Shown: positions 1 to 5,738, numbered from the stretch's first letter. The stretch is 8,071 nucleotides of DNA from Reyranella sp. (GCA_021732965.1 JAKFVZ010000182.1:1-8071); one strand, 5' to 3'. The notes: generated by a model not told the origin, from the sequence alone. Translations and numbers: made by a program.

Positions 1-444
1 GCCGCCGTCGGCAGCTGGCTGGTCGCCGGCATCTTCTACGCCTTTTCGTCCTTCGTGATGGGGGCGCTTGGCCGTGTGCCGCCCGCACACGGCATCGGGG
101 CCATGCAGTCAATCAACGTCGTCGTCATCAACCGCAGCTTCATGCTGGCCTTCTTCGGCACGGCAATCCTGTGCCTGGCGCTGCTGGTCGCGGCGTACCT
201 GCGATGGAACGACGGCAGCGGCAAGCTGCTCCTGCTCGGCAGCCTGCTCTATCTCGTCGGCACGATCGGCGTGACGATGGTCTTCAACGTGCCGCTCAAC
301 AATGCGCTGGCGGCGACACAGGCGGGAACGCCGGAGGCTGCCACCTTCTGGGCGCACTATCTCGACCGCTGGACGATGTGGAACACGGTGCGGACGGTGG
401 CGCCGACCGCTGCCATGGGCCTGTTCATCGTCGCGTTACGCTAG
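1..444 (+). CDS. DUF1772 (anthrone oxygenase-like) membrane protein, 5' end cut by window edge
   Basis: The frame is open from base 1 to the TAG stop at 442-444, giving 147 visible residues. The ATG at 55 lies inside conserved family sequence, so the true start is upstream of the window and only about 10-15 residues are likely missing. The visible start, GIFYAFSSFVM followed by GIGAMQSINVVVINRSFM, resembles the DUF1772/anthrone oxygenase-like family. These are small four-helix inner-membrane proteins, mostly of unknown function in bacteria. Hydrophobic helices are visible at about residues 1-20, 46-68, 77-97 and 133-147. The VFNVPLNNAL segment and the later W/R-rich stretch (YLDRWTMWNTVRT) are also family-like. 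It ends tail-to-tail with the DJ-1-type gene, sharing the four bases CTAG. Family assignment is fairly secure; biochemical function is unknown. Confidence 0.85.
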   Translation, partial: AAVGSWLVAGIFYAFSSFVMGALGRVPPAHGIGAMQSINVVVINRSFMLAFFGTAILCLALLVAAYLRWNDGSGKLLLLGSLLYLVGTIGVTMVFNVPLNNALAATQAGTPEAATFWAHYLDRWTMWNTVRTVAPTAAMGLFIVALR

Positions 445-1127
445 GAGAGCCGCGCGGCGGCCGTCTGGTTGGCGTCCGCGCGCTTCTGCAGCATGCCGTG
501 GATGCGCTCCTTCAGCCGCTTCACCCGCTCCGGTCCGGCCTTCTCGGGGCTGCCCGAATCAAAGGGCGGCTGCGGATCGTATTCGAGCGTGAGCTGGATC
601 GACCTGGCGACTTCCTCGCCGGCCAGTTCGGCCGCGAGGGTGAGGCCGAAATCGATGCCGGCCGTCACGCCGCCGCCCGAGACGCGATTGCGGTCGCGCA
701 CCACCCGGTCGGCGACCGGGATCGCGCCGAAGGCCGGAAGGAACTCGCGCGACGACCAGTGGCAGGCCGACTTGTAGCCCTTGAGCAGGCCCGCCGCGCC
801 CAGCACCAGAGAGCCCGTGCAGACCGAGGTGACGTAGCGCGCGCGCTCTGCCTGCTTGCGCAGGAACGACAGCGTCTCCTCGTCGGTCATCAGGGCGACC
901 TGGCCACCGCCGCCCGGCACGCAGATCACGTCGAGCTGCGGGCAGTCGGCGAAGGTCGTGGTCGGCACGATCGAGAAGCCCGCGTCGGTCGGAACCGGAT
1001 CGAGCGTCTTCCAGATCATGTGCAGCTTGGCGTTGGGCACGCGGCACAGGACCTGTGCGGGTCCCGTGGCGTCGAGCTGCGTGAGCTCGGGGAAGAGCAG
1101 GATGCCGATGTGGATGGTGTCAGCCAT
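441..1127 (-). CDS. DJ-1/PfpI family protein, isonitrile hydratase-like
   Basis: This is a 228-residue single-domain protein of the DJ-1/PfpI (class I glutamine amidotransferase-like) fold, probably cytosolic. Visible signatures are LTQLDATGPAQV (Asp19), the CVPGGGG turn at 69-75 and the nucleophile-elbow segment SVCTGSLVLGAAGLL with Cys103-Thr104. CHWSSREFL follows at 122-130 and SGGGVTAGIDFGL at 150-162. Length and the Asp/Cys/Thr set match Pseudomonas isonitrile hydratase, which turns isonitriles into N-substituted formamides using an essential Cys and Asp. The substrate here is inferred only from family resemblance, and many relatives are simply called DJ-1/PfpI proteins. The ATG at 1125-1127 is chosen because GAGGAGA lies 6 nt upstream. 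The gene is head-to-head with a GlxA-like regulator, its probable controller, and shares its stop region with the DUF1772 gene. Confidence 0.92.
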   Translation of the reverse strand: MADTIHIGILLFPELTQLDATGPAQVLCRVPNAKLHMIWKTLDPVPTDAGFSIVPTTTFADCPQLDVICVPGGGGQVALMTDEETLSFLRKQAERARYVTSVCTGSLVLGAAGLLKGYKSACHWSSREFLPAFGAIPVADRVVRDRNRVSGGGVTAGIDFGLTLAAELAGEEVARSIQLTLEYDPQPPFDSGSPEKAGPERVKRLKERIHGMLQKRADANQTAAARLS

Positions 1128-1133
1128 GGAGTG

Positions 1134-1140
1134 TCTCCTC
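1134..1140 (-). promoter_or_regulatory. Shine-Dalgarno site of the DJ-1/PfpI gene
   Basis: On the minus strand GAGGAGA precedes the ATG at 1127 by six bases. This is near-ideal ribosome-binding spacing and fixes the start codon. Confidence 0.8.
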
Positions 1141-1171
1141 TGTTGGTCGCCACGTTAGGCGATCCAGCCTC

Positions 1172-1206
1172 TGGCAGAAATGACAAATAAAAGGTATTTT
1201 CTGCCA
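1172..1206. promoter_or_regulatory. Perfect 9-bp inverted repeat in the divergent promoter region, candidate operator
   Basis: TGGCAGAAA (1172-1180) and TTTCTGCCA (1198-1206) are exact reverse complements separated by 17 AT-rich bases. A smaller nested repeat, AAATA (1185-1189) and TATTT (1195-1199), sits inside. The element lies in the gap between the DJ-1-type gene and the GlxA-like regulator and ends directly before the regulator's preferred ATG at 1207. Arm centres are 26 bp apart, roughly 2.5 helical turns, which suits a dimer of an AraC-type protein. It could equally act as an mRNA hairpin with the weak AAAAGG ribosome site in its loop. Binding by the neighbouring regulator is inference. 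No convincing -35/-10 pair was found next to it. Confidence 0.5.
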
Positions 1207-2166
1207 ATGCCCAAAGCACAGCGGATCGCCATCCTCGCCTACGAAGGCTGCCAGCTCCTCGACGTCACCGGTCCAGCCGCCGTGTTCGGCGCGGCCAACG
1301 AAGGCCGCGAGCGTCAGTTCTACGATCTGCACATCGTTTCGCCCGATGGCGGTGCGGTCGCCTCGAACTGCGGCGTCACCCTGATGAGCGAGCGTATCGG
1401 CGGGCGCTACGACACGCTGCTGGTCGCAGGCGGATCGCGCGGGCTTCGGGCGGTGATGAAGCGCGAGGATGTGCGCGGCTGGCTGCGTCGCGTAGCACCG
1501 AAGACACGGCGCTTCGGGTCGGTCTGCACGGGCGCGTTCGTGCTGGCGGCGGCGGGGCTGCTCGACGGCAAGCGGGTGGCGACGCATTGGGCAAGCTGCC
1601 AGCGGCTCGCCGCCAGTTTCCCGGCGCTCACGGTCGACGCCGACGCGCTCTATGTCGTGGACGGTCAGGTCTGGACCTCGGCCGGCGTGACCACGGGCAT
1701 CGACATGGCGCTGGCGCTGGTCGAGGCCGATCTCGGCGCCGCGACGGCCAACCTGATCGCGCGGCACTTCGTGCTCTATGCGCGGCGGCCCGGTTACCAG
1801 TCGCAGTTCAGTCCGCTGCTGCAGGCGCAGACGGAGGTCGATGCGCCGTTCGCGCGCCTCATCGAATGGATGCAGACGCATCTCGACGAGCCGCTCGACG
1901 TGCCGGCGCTGGCGGCCCGTGCGGGCCTGTCGGAGCGCAGCTTCTATCGCAAGTTCGTCGAGGCGACCGGCAAGACGCCGGCGCATTTCGTCGAGGGGCT
2001 GCGGCTCGATGCGGCGCGCACGCTGCTGGCCAAGGGCCTGCCACTCAAGGCCATCGCCGGTCGCGTCGGCCTGCGCTCCTCGGCGCGGCTCGGCCAGGCC
2101 TTCGAGCGCCGCTTCGGCATGGCGCCGTCATTGTTCCGCGAGATGCACGCGGCGTCAGTGCCTTAA
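1207..2166 (+). CDS. GlxA-family transcriptional regulator (DJ-1/PfpI domain plus AraC-type DNA-binding domain)
   Basis: This 319-residue protein joins an N-terminal DJ-1/PfpI-like sensor domain (about 6-190) to a C-terminal AraC/XylS DNA-binding domain (about 215-312). The sensor shows IAILAYEGCQLLDVTGPAAVF with Asp19, VAGGSRG at 73-79, SVCTGAFVLAAAGLLDG with Cys107-Thr108, THW at 126-128 and SAGVTTGIDMAL at 158-169. The first helix-turn-helix is near 232-253 (ALAARAGLSERSFYRKF). The second is near 281-304 (AIAGRVGLRSSARLGQAFERRFG). The start at 1207 matches where family members normally begin. An in-frame ATG at 1180 would add MTNKRYFLP but has no ribosome site; 1207 has only AAAAGG at a long 12-nt spacing. 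Such regulators usually activate neighbouring catabolic genes, so the divergent DJ-1-type enzyme is the likeliest target. Its last 12 bases overlap the 3' end of the opposing MFS gene. Confidence 0.92.
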   Translation: MPKAQRIAILAYEGCQLLDVTGPAAVFGAANEGRERQFYDLHIVSPDGGAVASNCGVTLMSERIGGRYDTLLVAGGSRGLRAVMKREDVRGWLRRVAPKTRRFGSVCTGAFVLAAAGLLDGKRVATHWASCQRLAASFPALTVDADALYVVDGQVWTSAGVTTGIDMALALVEADLGAATANLIARHFVLYARRPGYQSQFSPLLQAQTEVDAPFARLIEWMQTHLDEPLDVPALAARAGLSERSFYRKFVEATGKTPAHFVEGLRLDAARTLLAKGLPLKAIAGRVGLRSSARLGQAFERRFGMAPSLFREMHAASVP

Positions 2167-3543
2167 GCGCAGGCTGCTGAGGATCAGGGCGGTGATCGCG
2201 AAGCCGGCGCCCAGCCAGAGCGCCGCCCGCGCGGCATCGGCCGCGCCGCCGCCGGAGAAGTCGAACAGGCCGAACACCAGGGCGACCAGCGCGGCGCCCA
2301 TCGTCTGACCGAGCGTGCGCGCCGTGGCGATGATGCCGCCGGCGCTGCCGCTGCGGTCGCGCGGCACGGCGTTCATCATCAGCCGGTTGTTGGGCGAGGC
2401 GAAGATGCCGAAGCCCATGCCGCACAGGACCAGACGCCACACGATGTTGAAGGCGGAAGGATCCGGCGGCAGCAAGGCCGTCAGGATCATGCCTGAGGCC
2501 ATGCAGGTGAGGCCGATCGTGCCCAGCGCGCCGGCATGGTGACGGTCGGCCAGCCGGCCGGCGATTGGCGCGACGCCCGCCAGCGCCAGCGGCCAGGCGG
2601 TCAGCAGCAGGCCGGTCGCGGTGGCGTCGCGGCCCAGCACCGTATGGAAGAAGAAGGGGAGACTGACGAAGGCCAGGCCTTGCGCGGCGAAGGTGCAGGT
2701 CGAGGCAGAGATCGAAAGCGAGAAGATCGGCCGCGCGAACATGTCGATCGGCATCATCGGGTCGGCAAGCCTGCGCTGGCGCCAGACGAAGAGCGTGCCG
2801 AACAGGGCGGCGCCGACCAGTTCCGCCACGATCACCGGGATCGGATGGCCATGGCCGACGCCGTCGATGCCGAAGATCAGCAGGCCGAAGGTGCCGCCCG
2901 ACAGCACCGCCGAGGGCACGTCGAACGGCCGCTTGGCGTGGGTCGTTACCGGCAGGAAGCGGCCGGCGAGGAAGAAGGAGAGGATGCCGAGCGGGATATA
3001 GACGGCAAACAGGATCGGCCAGCTCGTGATCGCGAGCAGCGCGGCGCCGAGGCTGGGACCGGCGGCCAGCGAGGTCGCCACGACGGTGGTGTTGAAACCG
3101 AGCCCGCGGCCGAGCGCGGCGCGCGGATAGATCGAGCGCACCAGGGCGGGCTGGATCGCCATGATCGCCGCGCCGCCCAGCCCCTGCAGCGTGCGCGCGG
3201 TGATGAGCCAGGAGAGCGAGGGCGCGAGCACGCAGCCAATCGAGGCCAGCGAGAAGAAGACCAGGCCCCAGCGATAGACGGTGCGATAGCCCACGATGTC
3301 GCCCAGCGCCGCCACCGGCAGCAGCATGATCATCAGGGCGATCTGGTAGGCGTTGACGATCCAGATCGAACTCTCCGCCGTGATCGCGAGGTCCTTCGCG
3401 ATGTAGGGCAGGGCCAGATTGGTCATCGAGTTGCTCAGCACCGCCATCGACAGGCCGATGGTGATGGTCGCCACGGCGGCGAGGCGCCGTGGCCCCGACG
3501 GCATGCCGTCGGGGAGTGGGCCGGCTGAAGCGGGTTCGGCCAT
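2155..3543 (-). CDS. MFS transporter of the DHA2 (EmrB/QacA-like, 14-helix) type
   Basis: This 462-residue inner-membrane transporter has about 14 hydrophobic helices, the DHA2 drug:H+ antiporter pattern. Signatures include WIVNAYQIALMIMLLPVAALGD in helix 2, loop 2-3 motif A (GDIVGYRTVYRWG, 81-93) and motif B in helix 4 (ARTLQGLGGAAIM, 116-128). A motif C-like AGPSLGAAL sits at 161-169, and SWPILFAVYIPLGIL at 174-188 matches the usual WRxIFxxNxPxG segment. GRLADR at 329-334 repeats motif A in the second half. The family usually exports amphiphilic compounds; the substrate here is unknown. The ATG at 3541-3543 lies 3 bases after the dioxygenase stop and lacks a clear Shine-Dalgarno, so translation is probably coupled. 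A second in-frame ATG (codon 14) sits inside a 22-bp palindrome. It is the last gene of the operon and its 3' end overlaps the convergent regulator gene by 12 bases. Confidence 0.93.
   Translation of the reverse strand: MAEPASAGPLPDGMPSGPRRLAAVATITIGLSMAVLSNSMTNLALPYIAKDLAITAESSIWIVNAYQIALMIMLLPVAALGDIVGYRTVYRWGLVFFSLASIGCVLAPSLSWLITARTLQGLGGAAIMAIQPALVRSIYPRAALGRGLGFNTTVVATSLAAGPSLGAALLAITSWPILFAVYIPLGILSFFLAGRFLPVTTHAKRPFDVPSAVLSGGTFGLLIFGIDGVGHGHPIPVIVAELVGAALFGTLFVWRQRRLADPMMPIDMFARPIFSLSISASTCTFAAQGLAFVSLPFFFHTVLGRDATATGLLLTAWPLALAGVAPIAGRLADRHHAGALGTIGLTCMASGMILTALLPPDPSAFNIVWRLVLCGMGFGIFASPNNRLMMNAVPRDRSGSAGGIIATARTLGQTMGAALVALVFGLFDFSGGGAADAARAALWLGAGFAITALILSSLRLRH
3493..3514. repeat. 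Perfect gapless 22-bp palindrome inside the 5' end of the MFS gene
   Basis: The half-site CCCCGACGGCA (3493-3503) is followed at once by its exact reverse complement TGCCGTCGGGG (3504-3514). It covers codons 11-17 (PDGMPSG) of the MFS gene, ahead of the first membrane helix, where protein sequence is poorly conserved. As RNA it would form a nine-pair stem capped by CAUG, starting 29 nt downstream of the start codon. Possible roles are a control hairpin between the dioxygenase and transporter, or a dimeric protein-binding site. No second copy was seen in the window. The symmetry is seen directly; any function is inference. Confidence 0.6.
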
Positions 3544-3546
3544 TGC

Positions 3547-4422
3547 TTACTGGGGAACCGTCAGCTCGTCGCCGCCGATGGTCGTGCGCTGCATCAGGCG
3601 CTTGTGCCTGGTCGCATCGTAGTAGGTGGCGCGATGGAGCACGGCGCGATTGTCCCAGACGATCACGTCGCCCTCGCGCCAGGCGTGGGACATCATGAAC
3701 TCCGGCTGTTCGGCGCGTTGCGAAAGCTCCCACAGGATCGCCTTCGAGATCGGCTCGGGCCAGTCGAGGATGCGGCCGGCATGGGCGCCGATATAGAGCG
3801 CGCGGCGGCCGTTGATCGGGTTGTCGCGGAACATGCGCTGCTTGACCGGCGGCAGCTCCGACAACGACTTGGCGCTCAGGATGCCCTTCTGCACGCGGTC
3901 GCGCGAATGGGCCAGCGCGTGCTCGGCGACCAGCGGATGGATCGTCGCCTGCAGGGCCGGCGGCAGCGCGTCCCAGGCCGCGCGCATGTTCAGGAACTCG
4001 GTGTTGCCGCCCTCGGGCGGGCAGATCCGCGCCGTGAGGATCGAGCACAGCGAGGGGATGCGCTTGAAGGAGGAGTCGGAGTGCCAGAAGTAGTTGGCCT
4101 TCTGGTAAATCATCCGCATGTCGTCCGGCGGGATCGGCTCGCCGGTCATGATGTCGAGATTCGACTGGCGCTGGAACTTGGTGCCGGCGGCGGGATTGGC
4201 GCTGAGTGTCGTCTCCAGCGGTCCGAAATTCTCGCTGAAGGCGATCTGCGTGTCGTCGTCCATCGGCTGGTCGCGGAACAGGAGCACGGAATGCTCCTCG
4301 AACGCGGCGCGGATCGGCCCGAACTCGCGCGCCGAGAGCGGGCGCGTGATGTCGATGCCGGTGATCTCCGCGCCGAACAGCGGATGGAGCTTGCGGACTT
4401 CGATGCTGCCGGTGTTGCGCAT
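3547..4422 (-). CDS. TauD/TfdA-family Fe(II)/2-oxoglutarate-dependent dioxygenase
   Basis: This 291-residue enzyme belongs to the TauD/TfdA family, which couples 2-oxoglutarate decarboxylation to substrate hydroxylation, often releasing sulfite, glyoxylate or a similar group. The N-terminal GAEITGIDITRPLS and HSVLLFRDQPM are characteristic. The iron ligands are visible as His114 and Asp116 (FWHSDSSF) and His263 (DNRAVLHRATY). Thr141 in EGGNTEF and Arg279 in LMQRTTI fit the 2-oxoglutarate-binding Thr and Arg by their spacing in TauD, so the active site looks intact. The ATG at 4420-4422 has AGGGAG six nt upstream, and that site starts on the last base of the upstream TGA. The open frame continues far upstream of this ATG only as a shadow of the serine hydrolase gene. 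It is the second gene of the hydrolase-dioxygenase-MFS operon. The substrate is unknown; taurine is not assured, because no sulfonate transporter genes are adjacent. Confidence 0.94.
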   Translation of the reverse strand: MRNTGSIEVRKLHPLFGAEITGIDITRPLSAREFGPIRAAFEEHSVLLFRDQPMDDDTQIAFSENFGPLETTLSANPAAGTKFQRQSNLDIMTGEPIPPDDMRMIYQKANYFWHSDSSFKRIPSLCSILTARICPPEGGNTEFLNMRAAWDALPPALQATIHPLVAEHALAHSRDRVQKGILSAKSLSELPPVKQRMFRDNPINGRRALYIGAHAGRILDWPEPISKAILWELSQRAEQPEFMMSHAWREGDVIVWDNRAVLHRATYYDATRHKRLMQRTTIGGDELTVPQ

Positions 4423-4428
4423 GGGTTG

Positions 4429-4434
4429 CTCCCT
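4429..4434 (-). promoter_or_regulatory. Shine-Dalgarno site of the dioxygenase gene, overlapping the upstream stop
   Basis: AGGGAG on the minus strand lies six bases before the dioxygenase ATG. Its first A is the last base of the serine hydrolase TGA stop, the arrangement expected for translational coupling. It decides the dioxygenase start at 4422. Confidence 0.75.
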
Positions 4435-5663
4435 CAGTCGATGATCGCCTGGTAGGTGAGCACGCGCAGTTCGCGGCGGATCGGGTAGGTCGAGGAGGGC
4501 ATGAGCTGCGTCAGCAGCACCACGGCCATGTCCTCGACCGGATCGATCCAGAAGGCGGTGGAGGCCGCACCGCCCCAGGCATATTCGCCCGGCGTGCCGG
4601 CAATGTAGGCCTTGGCCGGATCGATCATCACCGAGAAGCCCAGGCCGAAGCCGATGCCGGTGTAGGTCGATTCGGAGAAGCGCGGCGTGCCCATGTCGGC
4701 CATGTCGCCCTTCAGGTGGTTCATGGTCATCAGCTCGACCGTCTTGCGGCCGAGCAGGCGCACGCCGTCGAGTTCGCCCTTGTTCAGCATGAATTTGCAG
4801 AAGCGCAGATAGTCGGAGGCGGTCGAGACGAGACCGCCGCCGCCCGAGTTCACCTTGCGCGGCGCGAGGTAGCGGCTCTTGCCCGGATCGTCGATCAGGT
4901 CGAGCTTGCCGCCGGCGCCGGCGGCGTAGTTCGCGGCGAAGCGATCGTGCTTGGCGGCCGGGACATGGAAATCGGTGTCGACCATGCCGAGCGGATCGAT
5001 GACCTTTTCCTTCAGATACTTCTCGAAGGGCTGGCCGGAGATCACCTCGACCAGGTAACCCAGCACGTCGGTAGAGACCGAGTAGTTCCACGCCTTGCCC
5101 GGCTGGGCGATCAGCGGCAGCTGCGCCAGCCGCTCCACCACCTGCTTCAGGCTGGTGTCGGCGGTCTGGAAATCGACTCCGTCCTGCTTGGCGCGATAGG
5201 CGGCATCGACCGGGTTGCTCTCCATGAAGCCGTAGGTCAGGCCCGACGTGTGGGTGAGCAGGTCGCGGAAGTTGATCTCGCGCTCGGCCGGCACCGTCTC
5301 GATCTTGCCCCGGCTGCCGCCCACCATGACGCGCGGATTGGCGAAGGCGGGGATGAACTTCGAGATCGGGTCGTCGAGCTGAAAGCGGCCCTCTTCGTAC
5401 AGCATCATGATGGCCACGGAGGTGAGCGGCTTGGTCATCGAATAGATGCGGAAGATCGTGTCGGCGCGCATCGGCTTGTTGCGGGCCAGGTCCGACTTGC
5501 CGACCACCTCGGCAAAGGCCAGTTCGCCCCTGCGCATGACGCAGGTGACCATGCCGGCCAGCTTCCCGCTGTCGACCCATCCATTCATCCAGGTGCGCAC
5601 GCGGTCGAGCCGCGCTGCGGAAAGCCCGACCTGTTCGGGGGTGACGAGCGGCAGCGTGTCCAT
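4434..5663 (-). CDS. Serine hydrolase of the beta-lactamase fold (family VIII esterase/EstB-like)
   Basis: This 409-residue protein has the serine beta-lactamase/penicillin-binding fold (Pfam Beta-lactamase type). The nucleophile motif SxxK is Ser75-Met-Thr-Lys78 within IFRIYSMTKPLTSVAIMMLYEEG. LLTHTSGLTYGF at 135-146 and PGKAWNYSVSTDVLGYLVEVISG at 188-210 follow; Tyr194 is the second catalytic motif, with YSV in place of the YxN of true class C enzymes. NSGGGGLVSTASDYLRF at 272-288 and WGGAAST at 363-369, in the KTG position, complete the set. No clear signal peptide is present, which argues for a cytosolic esterase or amidase and against a periplasmic beta-lactamase. Antibiotic hydrolysis is not supported. 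The start at 5663 has a consensus AGGAGG six nt upstream. It is the first gene of the operon and divergent from the SDR gene. Substrate unknown. Confidence 0.93.
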   Translation of the reverse strand: MDTLPLVTPEQVGLSAARLDRVRTWMNGWVDSGKLAGMVTCVMRRGELAFAEVVGKSDLARNKPMRADTIFRIYSMTKPLTSVAIMMLYEEGRFQLDDPISKFIPAFANPRVMVGGSRGKIETVPAEREINFRDLLTHTSGLTYGFMESNPVDAAYRAKQDGVDFQTADTSLKQVVERLAQLPLIAQPGKAWNYSVSTDVLGYLVEVISGQPFEKYLKEKVIDPLGMVDTDFHVPAAKHDRFAANYAAGAGGKLDLIDDPGKSRYLAPRKVNSGGGGLVSTASDYLRFCKFMLNKGELDGVRLLGRKTVELMTMNHLKGDMADMGTPRFSESTYTGIGFGLGFSVMIDPAKAYIAGTPGEYAWGGAASTAFWIDPVEDMAVVLLTQLMPSSTYPIRRELRVLTYQAIID

Positions 5664-5669
5664 GGCGAT

Positions 5670-5675
5670 CCTCCT
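5670..5675 (-). promoter_or_regulatory. Consensus Shine-Dalgarno of the serine hydrolase gene
   Basis: AGGAGG on the minus strand lies six bases upstream of the ATG at 5663. It is the strongest ribosome-binding site in the window and marks the head of the minus-strand operon. Confidence 0.8.
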
Positions 5676-5684
5676 GTGAGCCCC

Positions 5685-5695
5685 GCTAGACTAGC
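5685..5695. promoter_or_regulatory. Small palindrome in the divergent gap, possible operator
   Basis: GCTAG-A-CTAGC is a perfect 5+1+5 inverted repeat in the 75-base gap (5664-5738) between the serine hydrolase operon and the SDR operon. It contains two copies of CTAG, a tetranucleotide generally rare in proteobacterial genomes. Its central place between divergent starts suits a shared operator, but it is short enough to arise by chance. No convincing sigma-70 promoter was identified on either strand of this gap. Confidence 0.3.
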
Positions 5696-5727
5696 CCAGG
5701 ACGACAGGGTTCAGACACGCAAAAGAC

Positions 5728-5736
5728 GGGAGGGAG
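5728..5736 (+). promoter_or_regulatory. Ribosome-binding site of the SDR gene
   Basis: The purine run GGGAGGGAG lies just before the ATG at 5739, with GGGAGG at a spacing of five bases. It fixes the start inside a much longer open frame that continues upstream without coding support. Confidence 0.75.
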
Positions 5737-5738
5737 CA

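Noticed and set aside
704..720. 17-bp near-palindrome CCCGGTCG-G-CGACCGGG in the DJ-1 gene.
   Set aside because: It lies in mid-gene coding sequence of high GC with no regulatory context; plausible by chance.
171..1190. A long plus-strand open frame over the DUF1772 and DJ-1 genes.
   Set aside because: It is antisense or out of frame to both real genes and has no domain signature.
1128..1206. Sigma-70 promoter for the DJ-1 gene using TTGTCA on the minus strand (1179-1184) as -35.
   Set aside because: No acceptable -10 hexamer lies 16-18 bases downstream; a TAACGT further on is too distant.
2536..3528. A plus-strand open frame antisense to the MFS gene, rich in charged residues.
   Set aside because: The composition is that expected from reading membrane-protein codons backwards at high GC, and there is no ribosome site.
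2045..4048. A very long minus-strand open frame across the MFS and dioxygenase genes.
   Set aside because: It is a high-GC shadow in another frame of two genes with clear conserved motifs; its own translation is Arg/Pro/Ala-rich with no recognisable domain.
4908..4925. Perfect 18-bp palindrome made of GCC/GGC units in the serine hydrolase gene.
   Set aside because: It encodes an Ala/Gly run and is built from only G and C, so symmetry by chance is much likelier than for the 3493-3514 palindrome.
4423..5580. A minus-strand open frame upstream of and in phase with the dioxygenase, suggesting a fusion.
   Set aside because: It overlaps the serine hydrolase in another frame, is low-complexity Arg/Gly-rich sequence, and TauD homology with its own ribosome site begins at 4422.
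4434..5663. Antibiotic resistance beta-lactamase.
   Set aside because: No clear signal peptide, YSV in place of YxN, and an operon with a dioxygenase and an MFS protein favour an esterase-type hydrolase.
4716..5738. A plus-strand open frame running for over 1 kb in phase with the SDR gene, as if the SDR had a long N-terminal extension.
   Set aside because: It lies antisense to the well-conserved serine hydrolase, its translation is Arg/His/Asp-rich without family motifs, and the SDR fold and a strong ribosome site both begin at 5739.
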